Program-made: the position numbers and the translations under genes
Assembly: GCF_025399195.1 (NCBI RefSeq)
Contig: NW_026252103.1
Coordinates: forward strand, 186,001 to 250,000
Origin: Umbelopsis ramanniana AG
Taxonomy: Eukaryota > Mucoromycota > Umbelopsidomycetes > Umbelopsidales > Umbelopsidaceae
Direction of reading: 5' to 3'
Length of the DNA: 64,000 nucleotides
The notes under the pieces: model-generated
Seen by the model: the letters and a program-made list of their open reading frames with translations, nothing else
What the model was told of the DNA's origin: nothing
Database searches by the model: none
Shown here: positions 1 to 11,574 of the stretch, one piece after another
Layout of the letters: every line of letters begins with the position of its first letter
Numbering within the stretch: the stretch's first letter is position 1

Positions 1-223
1 AAACGGCGATGATTTTGTTATTGCCAGCCTGGGAAGCGTTCATTAGACTTGTACGCTCATCAGCCCCTGCATTCTCAAGATCATCATGACTTGGTTGCGT
101 TAAGGATCCGGAAACTTTGTCTTTCTCCAATTGATAGATAAGTTTTTTGATATTGGAGTATGGTAGATAATAATCGGCCCAGTCAGGCACAGCATTGAAG
201 TGAATCTGATGAGAGAACTTCAT
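1..223 (-). CDS. SPX-domain phosphate transporter (Pho87/Pho90/Pho91-like), 5' end only
   Basis: The gene runs off the left edge, so only the first 74 codons are visible. The reading frame begins MKFSHQIHFNAVPDWADYY and continues with SNIKKLIYQLEKDK, the start of the SPX domain as found in the low-affinity phosphate transporters Pho87, Pho90 and Pho91. SPX domains bind inositol pyrophosphates and report cellular phosphate status; in these transporters the domain sits on the cytosolic side of a 12-TM phosphate carrier. The transporter part lies outside the window, so other SPX proteins (Gde1, Vtc, Pho81, Syg1) cannot be excluded, although the FNAVPDWADYY-YSNIKKLIY pattern fits the Pho87/90/91 group best. 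No splice site was seen in the visible part. Confidence 0.75.
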   Translation of the reverse strand, partial: MKFSHQIHFNAVPDWADYYLPYSNIKKLIYQLEKDKVSGSLTQPSHDDLENAGADERTSLMNASQAGNNKIIAV

Positions 224-1421
224 GCTGGCTATCTATGTGTTTTTTACGCAAGTACAAAGGGGAGATAGTGAGAAACCAGAAAGGATTTAGGGGCAGTGAA
301 TCAAACTTGAATATTCGGAATTTCGACTTCTGTCAGTGAGGCCATTTTCACAGTCCTGATCAAGCAAGTCAGGTGATTGGCTTAAAAGAAAGCATTCAGC
401 GCAATGATTGGCCGTTATTGCAGCACGCTGTGTTTCTGAGAACTTTGTTTTGTAGATTTTGGAAACCAGCTGATGGAGCAATAGTTCATGATAAGCACCT
501 TCTTAGTTGATTTATAGCCTTTAGCATGAAGGCATGATCGTCATAAGCAGCCAGTCTTGACGCCCAATTTCTTTAATCTATTTGTTTTGGAAATGACTTC
601 TGAGGCACTTGCTGCACTCCATATTAAAATCACAAACGTACGAGCGGTAACTGTTTTACTCTTTGTTTATGTGAGGAGTTACCATCATCTTGATCGTCTT
701 GCTTGTAAACTACGACTTCATTCTCACACCATACCAAAAGCCACTCGGCAATTGAAAAGTGTCTGTTTTCAAGTCAGTATGTAAATCATCACGATCAAAT
801 TAGAGATCCTCAGTTGCAAAATATAGGTTTACTGTAGAAGCCAATTACAAAAAAGCTTTCCTGAACGCATCAACCAGTCCTTATTTGCACTGACTGCATA
901 TACGTTTTCCATGTCTACCAATAGGCGCTTCACAGTTTGGCACAAGCTCTATAAATTTTTCTTTTCGGCCGCGTGATCGGACCTGGTCAAAGGGCAAGAC
1001 ATCATGCTACTCGCGCCGCGGAAACCGTTTTGTCATAAGAGCCACCTTTCGCTTTACATACAGATGTATGTCTGAATAGAGTACATATGAAAAGCATGTC
1101 TTCGTTAGTATATACATAGCAGCGTCTAAATGTTTCGAAAAGCGCAGAATTATACATACAAGTTGTACTAGCGTCCCTTGTCTATCCTCACTGAGACCAA
1201 ACCTTACCTTGTACATCAGTTACACTTAGAAGAATCTCCTATCTTCGATTCAAAAGAATGAACTTTGTTTAAAGATGCGATATGCTGTAGGAGTTGTAGA
1301 AGAAGAAATTCACCATTGTGCTGTTTTAAGTTATGACTCGGACCCGTCGTGTGTCCGCATCAGAGGCGGACTTCAATTTAACAGGATCTGCTTTGCAAGC
1401 CAGCAAAGGTCCCTTTTGAAA
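224..1421. other. Spacer between divergent genes
   Basis: About 1.2 kb between the phosphate transporter (-) and the SYAP1-like gene (+), so it holds both promoters. A 64-codon minus-strand ORF at 287-481 lies in the presumed leader of the transporter; it matches nothing I know. No tRNA, repeat or transposon remnant was recognised. Confidence 0.4.
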
Positions 1422-2745
1422 ATGAGCAACTTGACCTCTGAAACAGAAAGTGCGGATAAGTCCGAAGCACCGTCAACTTCTCCACAGCAATCTACAGGTA
1501 AAGACTTTTCAAAGATGCTTAGTGGCTGCAAGTGAACATGAACTTATGCCAATGTAGGAAAACAATCTCGATTTCAAGTCCCTGGTGGACTTTTCTCGTC
1601 ATTTCAAACTAGACAGCTACTTGGAAACGTATCAAATTCCGTTAATGCGTTTTCGCAAACCTTCCAGCAAAAAGCGAAAGATCTTCCCTCGTCGTGGAAT
1701 TCTATATCTGAAAAGTTACAACATCTGCCAACAGATATAGCGCACTTACCACAGAGCTTTGAAACAGAAAGAGACCAATTTGTTAAAAGTAAATCAAACA
1801 CAGAAAAGACTGCTCGAAAAGGAAGTGGTAAGTATCATAGATGTCTTACCGCCATTCAAATCATCATCCGTTGCGCATTATTCAAAATACTGATACTGGA
1901 AACCTGTAGAACATGTGGCTGCTTGGGTTGGATTTGGTGAATACGAAGAAATATTAAAGAGCAAGATTCTGAGCTTATCAAAGGTAAGGCTTCAATTCGG
2001 TTAATTGAATTACTTTGCCTTTGTCGTTAACGACCCCGTTTCATTTTCAGGATAGGCGTAACTTTCTCATTGACCCACCAGAAGGCGCTGCTTACCAGTT
2101 TGATCTAGGTATCTATGGTCCAGTAGCAGCCGCGACGCTCAAAGAAGATCCCAATCTGTCGAAGATGCGCTTTGAGCTTGTGCCTAGAATGTGAGTGTTA
2201 CAGATACCAAAAGCAAAAGGTGAACATGTTTCAGGCTCTGACCATGCTGTGCACCGCCACGTATTGGGAATAGAATCAAAGAACCTGGCTTTTGGCATAA
2301 CTACTTTTACCGCGTTATGCTAGTGAAAAAATCAGTATTTGATGGAGACGATGGCAATTGCGAAGACATATACAAAGGAAATGATGTGGAAGAGGTACAT
2401 CAAAGGATCTGACAATTGTGTGCTTTGTTCGACTCATCCTAACATAGGATTTAAACTCGTTTAGGAGAAGAAGGAAGACGTCTTATTTAATTTCAACGAT
2501 GTGGAAGGCGATCAAGAAATGGATGATGCTAAGGATGCTTCCGGTACGTAAAGTGTAATACTCGCTGTAACCTATCATCTCCACGTCGACTGATCATAAA
2601 GGTTGCAGACGAAACGCCTGTTTCACCATCATCGGTTTCCAAAGAAAGCAAAAATGCCGCTTCAAGTCCATCAGATACCCCGTCTGCACCAGCGGATATG
2701 GAGGATTGGGAACGTGAGATGAGGGAAGCTGCAGGATTGTTTTGA
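1422..2745 (+). CDS. SYAP1-like BSD-domain protein
   Basis: Seven exons can be joined in phase: 1422-1497, 1558-1827, 1910-1983, 2051-2190, 2274-2394, 2465-2543 and 2609-2745, all with GT..AG borders. The central part reads FLIDPPEGAAYQFDLGIYG, then ATLKEDPNLSKMRFELVPR and IIKEPGFWHNYFYRV, which is a BSD domain with its diagnostic Phe-Trp pair. The N-terminal part is Ser/Thr/Gln-rich and predicted disordered; the C-terminus is acidic and ends DWEREMREAAGLF. This matches synapse-associated protein 1 (SYAP1) and related BSD proteins; human SYAP1 is linked to mTORC2-Akt signalling and membrane traffic, but the fungal role is not established. The start MSNLTSETES was chosen because upstream sequence in the same frame, back to 1275, does not look conserved. 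Confidence 0.8.
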
Positions 2746-2894
2746 TATCATTTACCCTCTAAACCTTGTTGTATCATCATTATTCAAAAACGCATTATGA
2801 TTAATTTATTATTTTCGGAGCTATTCATCGTGGTGGTGTATATACAGTGAATGACATGTTGTTCGAATCTGTATGTGATGTCGATTGTATCTTA

Positions 2895-5800
2895 TCACCA
2901 TACTGCAACGCCTAATCCTTTGGTAATGCTAGGCGGATATGTATTCGCTCCAAATCCATTCCAAGTATTGCTCATTATAAGTGTTAGCGTAGAAGGAACA
3001 TTGGCAATTGCAAATTCGGCATGACGAAGATATGCTCGGTTGATGGGCTGTCCGTTCAATTCCATGCTCGCAATGTATTTGTTTTCTTTCGAGAAGTTAC
3101 TGCATTGAACAGTAAAGGTACTGTTGACCGCAACCAAAGAGATAGTATAGGATGTAAAATAAGGTGTTGTCACCAGATAGACATCAGTCCCGGCAACCGG
3201 ATACTACCATGCACAGCTCAGTCAATAAAGCCTTTGCAAATTAGGATAAAATTATTTAGGGTGACTTACCAGGCCAAGCATTGCCCAATTGACGAAGCTG
3301 CCCATAGCACCACTATCATCGTTACCTATATACATACATACAGTAAGGATCATAAAAAATAAACAAACCCTGTCAGCATTCATATCATGCATTATGAAAT
3401 TACTTACCAGGTAGACCGGCGATGTTAGTGCTATAGTTGATGTTCATTAATCGTCGGACACGATCAGCCGCTTTGTCCGGTCTCCCTGCAAAGATATATT
3501 GAAATGGCGTCATGAAGGCTGGCTCATCTCCCATGTCGTGGTATCCTTTGTCAAAATACGTGTCCAGTCTAGAAATGAATTCTGCAGGACCGCCAACCAT
3601 ATCAATCAGACCTTGTTGATCTTGAGGTATGAAAAAACTATAAGCCCATGATGACTCTTCATAAAATTCGCCACCGGTGGGATTGAGGAAACAGCTGAGA
3701 TGATTCCTGTTTGTAGCGAAATGTGAGCAACTGCATCTAAAGGTTGAAACAGGACGTTACGTATACTCACATTGTGGGCCCGCAAAATTGAGGAGGATAA
3801 TAGTTCCAAGTGCCATTCTGTCTCGCTGTGTTAATAAGCCATAGTAAGAGCGCAACCATATCATAATCGCATGGTCTTACCTCGTATTTTGGTTGAATAA
3901 AGCCATAGTGCCCGGAATCCTTCACCTTTGGATTCCATAAATTCTTCCAGTTAGAAGCACGACTGGTAAAGTTTTGGTATTCGGAAGATTTTCCAAGCTC
4001 TTTAATGCTACAACGTAAGTAATCGTATTGGGAACAACCATATCTTTGTAGTGCAAATCGCTTACCTCTCGCCACAAGTCCGATAACAAAGTCGTTAAAT
4101 GCATATTCGACAGTACGTGTAGCAGACCGTCTTGAAGCGATGGGTTTGGACCAAGTTGTCAACGGATGTGAAGGCACGAATCCATGTTTATTATAGAATT
4201 CGACATCTCCTCTGCCTTCCCAACGCCAATTGTCATTCGGAGGTTGCTGTTGAGTTAAATGTCAGTCAGTTATGGCAATTAGATTTCTATCCCATCCCTA
4301 GACACTCACGTCATTGACGTCTTTCATCAAAGCTCGCCAGCCTTTTTCCCAATCGACGCCACCATAGTATTGTCCTAGCTTGAGTAAGAAATCGCCTAGT
4401 ATGTTATCGGCATTGCTACCGCCTTGCGTCCAGCCTTGCGCACTCATTCGGCAGTCAGGCATCCAGCCAATATTTTCAGCTAAATCGATCAGTGTTCGTA
4501 CCATTCCGGAGGTTGCTTCAGGTTGCAGCAAGGTCAACATTGGAATTACCCCATGCCAGATATCCCAGCCGCAATAAAAGTCATCGTAGTAAGCATCGGA
4601 AACATAGTCCGGGTTTTCGCCTGTCTTATCGACAGGTGATATCATTTGACGATAGAGCTGAGCGCATACATCGCGAAGTTAATATCATTTATGCTTTACG
4701 ACACATCACTTAACACTTACACTTGAATAGAATAGTTTTCGTTGGTCTGTAGTACCGCCATCGACTATGATGCGTGATAATGCATTGTTCCAAAGTTGCT
4801 GTGCAGCCTGCCGAACCATATCAAAGTTCGAATCCGGAATTTCATTTTCGCCATTTTGGCATGCCTGAGCCTCTGATATAAAAGAAATTCCAATACGTGC
4901 CATCACAGGTTTGAATGGCGAAACGTCTTCGCTATTAAAGTAAGCCACTGCACCAAGGCGCTGACCAACTAATAAATTATATTATCAGAATTCTCATCCC
5001 TATGAATATGTTAGCTAGTCGACCTGTTTCTCACCTTCAGCTACAGCATGGCTACTATTGCTCAGACCATTTTGATTGAATGTTTGGAAGTTGTTGAAAG
5101 TGGCATTAAAATCTGCACAAAAGTAAGCAGTAAAGTAGGAGTCTTCTGGCCCGAAGCTCGCCCTGTACGTTCCAGAGCCTATTATTCGGTTTGAACCTTT
5201 GACGGCTACTTGTCCCATTTGAAAGCTGTTGTAGAGATCGTTCGCCACATCCATTAAAACAGCCGGCTGCGTATGATCTGAATAAGTGATTCTATAGAGA
5301 GATGTTCTACGTGTAGCTGTAGCTTCTACTAGGGTATTTTCATATCGTGCGAGTCTGATGGAAAAGTAACCAGGGGAAGCAGCTATGACAATGGTATAAT
5401 TGTTAGTGATGATGTTTTAAAAAAATTTGAGGCACGGGTTTCAGCATTCACTCACTGTCTGACCCTTCAACTCGTGGGGAATAATAATCTTTGTAAGTCC
5501 AGCTCGAATTTGTCACTGGCTGCAACAAGAAGTTTCCATAGCTTTTCAACCTCATAGTTTCAGTAACAAAACAGCTGCAGATGTTTACCAACAAAAGACA
5601 TCACCACAAACCTTGAACCCTGTAAAATTGACCCAATGAGACAATAAAAGGAACCAGTTATGGAAAGTGTTGCATTTGCAAGAATTGGATTATAAAAAGC
5701 TCAAACTTACACCACCCGTCTATGAACGCATGAATTAGTCAATATTTTTTCATAACAAACGAATGTTCAGCAACTTACACCATCACTATGCAGCTGGGAG

Positions 5801-6097
5801 AATCCTTTAATGTGTCCTGTGGGGTAATAGCCAGCTTGGTTGTTACTAGAATTTGTGTCAGGCCCTGGTTTTGCAAGGCCAAAAGGTATGGTTGCCCCGG
5901 GAAAGACGTGCCTGACGCCAATTTGATATTAGCTGATGTTCTATATTGTCAGTCCATTCGTAAAGAGCATACCCGCCACTTCCAGTCCCGATGAATGGAT
6001 CAACCATAGCTGTAAAATCGATGGCACTACCATCTTCAGCTATGACCTGACTGGCTGACAGCAGGATAGCAGTAGATATGAGCGCTGATACTTTCAT
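2895..6097 (-). CDS. Secreted GH92 family alpha-mannosidase
   Basis: A multi-exon gene read from a signal peptide (MKVSALISTAILLSASQVIA) at 6097 to a stop at 2895. Family signatures occur in order: MVDPFIGTGSGG near the N-terminus; the N-domain segment with GSGTYRASFGPEDSYFTAYF; then YDDFYCGWDIWHGVIPMLTL, MPDCRMSAQGWTQGGSNAD, RVRRLMNINYST, NDDSGAMGSF (the region with the family's catalytic base aspartates) and YPVAGTDVYLV, closing with the C-terminal beta-sandwich. GH92 enzymes are calcium-dependent exo-acting alpha-mannosidases, mostly alpha-1,2, that trim N-glycans or fungal mannans. The WDIWH motif differs from the WDTFR/WDTYR form common in bacterial members, which may affect specificity. 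A TATA-like box lies on the minus strand at 6155-6162. The gene has many introns of 50-80 nt, and I did not resolve every boundary. Confidence 0.9.
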
Positions 6098-6498
6098 AAC
6101 CTTTGTTTTACTCAGGAGATGACGAGGAAGAGGGAGTCAAAGATTGAGATTCAGTTTTTATACGCTATTTGGTCCCTCAACTCCCTATGTACAATTATAT
6201 ATTCCGACTCATTTCAAGCAGGTCCCTTAGGTGAGTTTACAAAAATCAACCGAAACAATTGTGTGATCCCTCTATATAGCAATGGCCAGTATACAAATAA
6301 CTTCCATATTGCATCGCACGACAAAGTGTGAATAGAGTTTATTGTCATTACATGAACCTGGTACAGTGTGGCCAGTGCACGCAACTGCAATGGCTTACTT
6401 TAAAAATGAGGAGTACTTTAGGTTTTAAAAATATAGGATAAAGAAGCTTAAATAGGACTACACAAAATTATTATCACCAGCTGAAGTATTCCAAAGGT
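6098..6498. other. Spacer upstream of GH92 gene
   Basis: About 400 bp between the GH92 start (-) and the stop of the next minus-strand gene. It carries the GH92 TATA-like box and a second TATATA stretch near 6273. No gene was recognised. Confidence 0.4.
6155..6162 (-). promoter_or_regulatory. TATA-like box upstream of the GH92 gene
   Basis: The minus strand reads TATAAAAA here, about 58 nt before the GH92 start codon. The spacing is plausible for a core promoter with a short leader. This is sequence-level evidence only. Confidence 0.4.
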
Positions 6499-7842
6499 TT
6501 ATGCTCTTTGACTCATCAAGTCGTAAATAACTGACTGTGAGGCATCGACAGGCTGGTTGTTCCCAGAGCTTGGTAAAAAGACGATCTTCGTGTGTGGGGC
6601 TTTGGCCATTCCGTTCAGAGTCTCAAGATATCTTATTTGCATAGCAGATTGTGTATTGAGGATATCAGCAGCTTCTCTCATAAGTTTTGCAGAATCGACT
6701 TCGGCTTTGGCAGCAATGACCTTGGATTCACCAATTCGCTTCGCTTGAGCAGCTGAGGATAGTGACTCCTGAAGTTCTCTCGAGAAGGATAGATCTTTGA
6801 TTAATATCGATTCGATCTTGACACCCCATAGCTTTGCAGCTGGGCCAATGATGTCTTCAATCTCGCTGGCAATGGCTTCTCTGTTTTCAATACAATCTGG
6901 AGGTATAATGGGTTAAGACAGCCTTCGTATAGTCATACAATGGAGTTTTGAAATTTACCTTGAAGGACTCGAGAGCCCAAAACATGACGCAGGGTCGTTC
7001 TTGTTCTAATTTCAGGTTGGTTAGTCCATCACAGCATTTTGAAATATGGGTATGGCATTATATTCTTATCGAGGGGAAATACCTTTCGATCAGGCACTTT
7101 TGAACATCAGTAACTCCGAACGTCGCTTGGTAGGGATCGATGATATGCCAGTAGAGAACAGCATCCAAAGAGACATTGACATTGTCCTTTGTCATAATAA
7201 TTTGGCGAGTAATTTCTTGAATTTGAATTTTGACATCAATTCGGTCAATACGTTCTGTGAAGGGATTTATCTGTATAGGGTACGATATGGCATAAGCATT
7301 GCGGACACCACTCTAGCTGGATCTCCGATGTACCTACCTTGATCAAACCAGGATCAGAGCACTTGTAGAATTTTCCAAAGCGGCTGATGAGACCGACATA
7401 GCCTTGATCAATTCGCTTATAAGGATTTGGACAGCATACGATACAAGGGACCTTCAGTAGAAAAAAGTGTCAGGAAGAGTGTTTAAGGTTGTCAATGGAA
7501 TATAAATTCATACCGATCCAAGTGTTCCAGCAATGGAGCCCAAGCCGTTCATCATAGACCTGAAATGTTCATACATTAACAACTTTGTAACAAATGACAG
7601 TGAAGTTCTCGAGAATGTCTCGAGAATGCTCACCCATAGAAGCCCTAGCACGAACAAAGGTATTAGTTTGCGGCTGACGTTCAAACGAAGCTATTCTTCA
7701 GACTTACATGTTCAATAGTATCCAGACTCAGTTCTGTGGCAAAAGACGGTTGCATGCCCTGTTGAGCAAGTTTTCCTTGAGGAATGTCTTGAATCTTTAG
7801 AGCATCCTGGGCCACATAGTCATTAGAAGGAGTTGAAGACAT
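6499..7842 (-). CDS. Stomatin-like SPFH/Band 7 protein (paralogue A)
   Basis: The spliced protein starts MSSTPSNDYVAQDALK and contains IVCCPNPYKRIDQG, YVGLISRFGKFYKCSDPG, an SPFH core with DNVNVSLDAVLYWHIIDPYQ, then REAIASEIEDIIGP, LWGVKIESILIKDLSF and RIGESKVIAAKAEVDSAKLM. It ends with REAADILNTQSAMQIRYLET and a short variable tail. Stomatins form oligomers on the inner leaflet through an N-terminal hydrophobic hairpin and palmitoylation, and they organise membrane microdomains and regulate channels. The CC pair in VCCPNP could be a palmitoylation site (inference). It is clearly paralogous to the gene at 8182-9729, with the same domain order and almost identical motifs, and the two are transcribed divergently. 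At least five introns are present. Confidence 0.88.
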
Positions 7843-8181
7843 AGTGCAGATTAATTTCCTTTCGTGTGAGAATCCACTTCAGGTAGCGGCGTTGCGTACT
7901 GAGTAAGACTTGTAATATATTATTCGAAAAAAAAGTTACTCTCTTTCGAATAAAAGTATTTAAGACAGTTTTCTTGAAGAATCAAATATACTGGTGCGCA
8001 GACTAGGTTTAGAAAAATCGCTCAACCTGTGTGCGAAATTCGCAGTTTTTGTACACCTGAGATCGCAGTCCTGGTCATACCTGCCTGAACTTTTACCCTT
8101 CGCAGCTCTCTAATTTCCCGCAATCTTTTATAACATCACATTCGACTGAGTGTCATCTTCTCCAGTAACCGTTTACTTTCC
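7843..8181. promoter_or_regulatory. Shared divergent promoter of the two stomatin paralogues
   Basis: A 339-bp spacer separates the two start codons. It is AT-rich around 7915-7960 with an A-run near 7930. A TTATAA-type element lies near 8126. No gene fits here. Confidence 0.45.
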
Positions 8182-9729
8182 ATGACGCACCAAAACAATC
8201 GCTCTGAACAAGCTTTAGAGCTAACTGACCGAGCTTCTTCGTCCAACTACCCACCCACTCCGCTTATGCACACTGAGACTGAAGCTGCCCTAGGTCAACA
8301 AGGATTACAACCAACGTACGCTATGGAACTTGGCCTCGATTCTATTCCACATGTAAGAACTTGGCTCAGACTTGATCCTGTTACGACAACGATAACTAAT
8401 AATTCAATGATACTTTGAAATTTCGATAGGGTTGCTATGGAACAATGATGAGTAAGTAGCTTACGCCATCTTACGTACCTCAAATATATGCGAAATACTT
8501 TTAACACGGGTTCTTTCTTTTCTTAGATACAATTGGAGCAGTCTTGGGATTCTGTGGATCGGTATGTGCAAAGATGATGCATCCCTAATTTTCGATGTCA
8601 GCTTTGCCCGATTCATTTTCCTCACCATTTTCCTTTATAGATTCCTTGTATAGTCTGCTGTCCCAATCCGTATAAACGTATCCCACAAGGTATGAATAAT
8701 TCTTCTGTAGAATTTATGAACCATGGTAGCGTATTAATATCCATAATCCATCAGGCTACGTTGGTCTTGTTACCCGCTTCGGCAAATTCTACAAGTGTGT
8801 GGACCCTGGTCTGGTCAAGGTATGTACAGATGTTTCTCCTTAGATTTTCACAGGGCTGAGTACATGCATAGGATGGTATGCTTACAAAAATTTCTCTAAT
8901 AACACACATTGTTTATTAGATCAATCCCGTTACCGAGAAAGTCAGAAAGGTTGATATCAAAATTCAAATCAGCGAAATTCCGGAGCAAGAGATTATGACA
9001 CAGGTAAAAAAAACGACCTAGATATTATTCATTTGGTGCTGGATGGACAATAAGCTTTTGTGTCCGTTTAGCCTTTTGGTGGCTGATTTACTAATTCTAA
9101 TAATATCACCTTTTAGGATAATGTCAATGTCAAAATAGAGTCTGTCCTCTTCTGGCACGTTATGGATCCTTACCAATCCCAATACGCAGTAACAGATGTT
9201 GAGAGAGCTCTTACAGAAAGGTCAGTGCTTTGATCTGTGGTTCATCTTGGCTGCTATAAATTTTGTATTCACTATATGTCTGGTGTTTAGAACACAAACG
9301 ACACTTCGACACATTCTCGGTGGCAAGGTGCTACAGGATGCTATTGAAAACCGGGAAGCTATTGCTGGAGAGATCCAAGACGTTATCGAACCCTCCGCGA
9401 GATTGTGGGGTGTCAAGATTGAATCCATCCTTATTAAAGACATCATGTTTTCTCCTGAACTCCAAGCGTCACTATCTTCAGCGGCACAGGCTAAGCGTGT
9501 CGGAGAGTCTCGTGTCATTGCTGCGAAGGCTGAAGTAGATGCCGCCAAATTAATGCGAGATGCCGCCAACATCTTAAATACTCCAGCTGCTATGCAAATT
9601 CGATATCTTGAAACTCTAAGCTCCATGGCTAAAAACGGGCAGGGACCAAAGACTATCTTCATGCCACTCGATGCTTCGAACAAGATGGATATGAGACTTG
9701 GTCAACCTAGTGGATCCCAACCTATGTAA
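8182..9729 (+). CDS. Stomatin-like SPFH/Band 7 protein (paralogue B)
   Basis: Eight exons join in phase: 8182-8352, 8430-8451, 8527-8561, 8641-8689, 8755-8819, 8920-9003, 9117-9220 and 9291-9729. The product has a Ser/Thr/Pro-rich N-terminus (about 60 residues), a hydrophobic hairpin region with GAVLGFCGSIPCIVCCPNP, then YVGLVTRFGKFYKCVDPG, VRKVDIKIQISEIPEQEIM, DNVNVKIESVLFWHVMDPYQ, REAIAGEIQDVIEPSARLWG and the heptad-like SAAQAKRVGESRVIAAKAEV. It closes with MQIRYLETLSSMAKN and a polar tail. This is the stomatin layout: membrane hairpin, SPFH domain, coiled coil and oligomerisation tail. A 22-nt exon (8430-8451) is unusually small but keeps frame. It differs from its divergent neighbour mainly at both ends, which suggests an old inverted duplication. 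Confidence 0.9.
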
Positions 9730-10398
9730 CCTAATTATTCATTCACTCAAATTCTTTATATCTATCTAATTACTGTAGCCTTGTCTTTCAACGGCAGAAG
9801 ATTTAGGCTGAAGTTTTAATACAGTAGTGAGCTTAAAATTTTCGTAATAATTTCGCTTGATCCGTAGTATGAAATCATCTTGTACTGTGGGAAAACTGCG
9901 CACTATTCACCCTTATGGGTGGAATGCGTAGAAGAATTGCTCTTTCTATGCAGCGCGGTCACATTCATGCTCCTTTTTTTGATGCAGGCTACGGGTGAAA
10001 ATCAGGGTTGCTTCCGCTGTTACCAAAAACTGCGCACATCTATCTTTAGTGATAGAAGACATCTCTGAAATGACTCTATATCTATTTTGTCACTTAGTAC
10101 CATCCTGAGTACCATTACAAGGTTTTCTTGACAACGGCGTCGTAACTACAAAAAAAGACGCCGTTATGTCTAAACGATTGGCTTATTTCCCATTTTGGTA
10201 CGGATTGGCACGTGACTTGTTTCTACTGCTGTCTGAAACCTCGCACATTTGTAAATGCGAGATTTCAACTCGGACACAATTGCCGCCCACAGCTCGAAAA
10301 TAATTCAACCTATCTTCCGTTAAGATTAAGGTGTTTTGTCGCTTGAATCGCCTCCATTGCGCTCCTGACGGCCAAAAAGTCCTACTCACAGCGCGACC
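9730..10398. other. Spacer with an inverted repeat and a CACGTG element
   Basis: 669 bp between stomatin B and the Whi5-like gene. It holds a 9-bp perfect inverted repeat (10133-10141 against 10157-10165) and a CACGTGAC element at 10209-10216, about 185 bp before the next start codon. No coding signal was recognised. Confidence 0.4.
10133..10165. repeat. Inverted repeat, 9-bp arms
   Basis: AACGGCGTC is followed after 15 nt by its exact reverse complement GACGCCGTT. It lies about 235 bp before the Whi5-like start codon and 400 bp after the stomatin B stop. It could be a dyad binding site or part of a 3' hairpin; the loop is A-rich. Confidence 0.5.
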
Positions 10399-11260
10399 AT
10401 GGATGCTCAAACAAAATCAGCTCACCAAGCGACCTCAGAAATCTCGCAGGAAGTCACCGAGGTAAGCAATCCTTTCAGCTACGGGATAGATATGAAAATC
10501 AATATCTAACGCGTTTGACTTCCAGTATGCTAAGTTATTGAAGACGCGCCTGCAATATGCACGGTATAAAGTGGAGCATGACCTCGTTAAAAATACTTTT
10601 TCGGAAATTGAAGCTGCTTTATCCTTTCCTCACCTCGCACCTCATCAACATCAAACAGACGATCTCTCTCCATCCCACGAAGCAGCTAACACATTGGCTG
10701 CCATTAGGAAGAGAGTCGACCTACCTCCGACCCCTCACTCTCCGCCAAGAAACGTTAGTCTACCGCTCAAACGGAGATCAAGTTCAGACGATTATGAATC
10801 TGAAGAAGCTGCTCAAACTATTCTGATGCTATCTTCAGGAGGTGGAACTCCAAAGCTCTCAAGCGCCCGTTCACCTGTGAATGGGACATTGTCTCCACGT
10901 ATGGGTTCAAGTTCACCTACGCTACCATACTCACTCACGAAAAAACCGACGCATGAACGACAACCATCTAAATTGACTAACATTGAACCACAGGATATTA
11001 AGGATTGGCCATTCCGCGAACGTTCATTCGAAAGAGGCTCCCTTTCGCCTCGTTTTATCTCAATTCCATCTCGGCACGTTGAGACGGACCCCGCAGACAA
11101 CCCCTTCCTTGTAGCTAAATCATCATCACCTAAAATTGCCGACGCCGATCGCCTTTCCGACAAGATTAGCAGACAGCCAACTCCTAAGCAGCAAGGCATG
11201 CTTACCGACTTGTTTCGAGTAACAAAACCATCCAATGGCTTGCGAAATAAGCGGGCTTGA
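10399..11260 (+). CDS. Whi5/GTB-motif-like protein with CDK-type phosphosites
   Basis: Two exons, 10399-10461 and 10526-11260, give a 265-residue protein starting MDAQTKSAHQATSEISQEVT. Just after the junction comes YAKLLKTRLQYARYKVEHDL. This resembles the GTB motif of the Whi5/Nrm1/Whi7 family, a short helix of pattern LxxRLxYAxxKV that binds SBF/MBF G1/S transcription complexes. The remainder is predicted disordered and rich in Ser-Pro and Thr-Pro: PPTPHSPPR, LSPRMGSSSP, GSLSPRF, SSSPK and RQPTPKQ. That is typical of a repressor inactivated by cyclin-CDK phosphorylation. The assignment rests on one short motif and composition, so an unrelated disordered protein remains possible. An ACGCGT (MCB-type) hexamer lies in its intron at 10509-10514. 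Confidence 0.55.
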
Positions 11261-11574
11261 TGCTTTCATGCCACTTTAATCACTTACTACTATAATCTTT
11301 GTCCTTCCTCCCCATATTCTGTAATTAGACCAATCGTGATATAGGCGTCACGAATGAACACATATATTTAAAAAATACAACTTCTTTTGATTTTCTTACG
11401 GGTTTGTTTCAAAAGTATACATGCGATGATCGATGTTTACCCTTAGCCAAAGTAGTATTTATAACGAGAAGTGACGTTGATATCGAGAGGTATGACATGT
11501 GTCTTCAAGATAATTTCTATGCAAGCGTTGGAGGGCCCATTTCAATTTTTAACCAGCTTCTATTCTGTAACACA
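11261..11574. other. Spacer between Whi5-like and DUF952 genes
   Basis: 314 bp, AT-rich. A frame open from 11404 runs into the DUF952 gene without a conserved counterpart, so I treat it as leader. Nothing else was recognised. Confidence 0.35.

Noticed and set aside
287-481. 64-codon minus-strand ORF upstream of the SPX transporter
   Set aside because: Lies in the presumed leader/promoter; no domain or recognisable motif, no splice continuity; could be a long uORF but nothing supports it.
9222-9683. 153-codon minus-strand ORF over stomatin B
   Set aside because: Antisense to the conserved last exon; no independent support.
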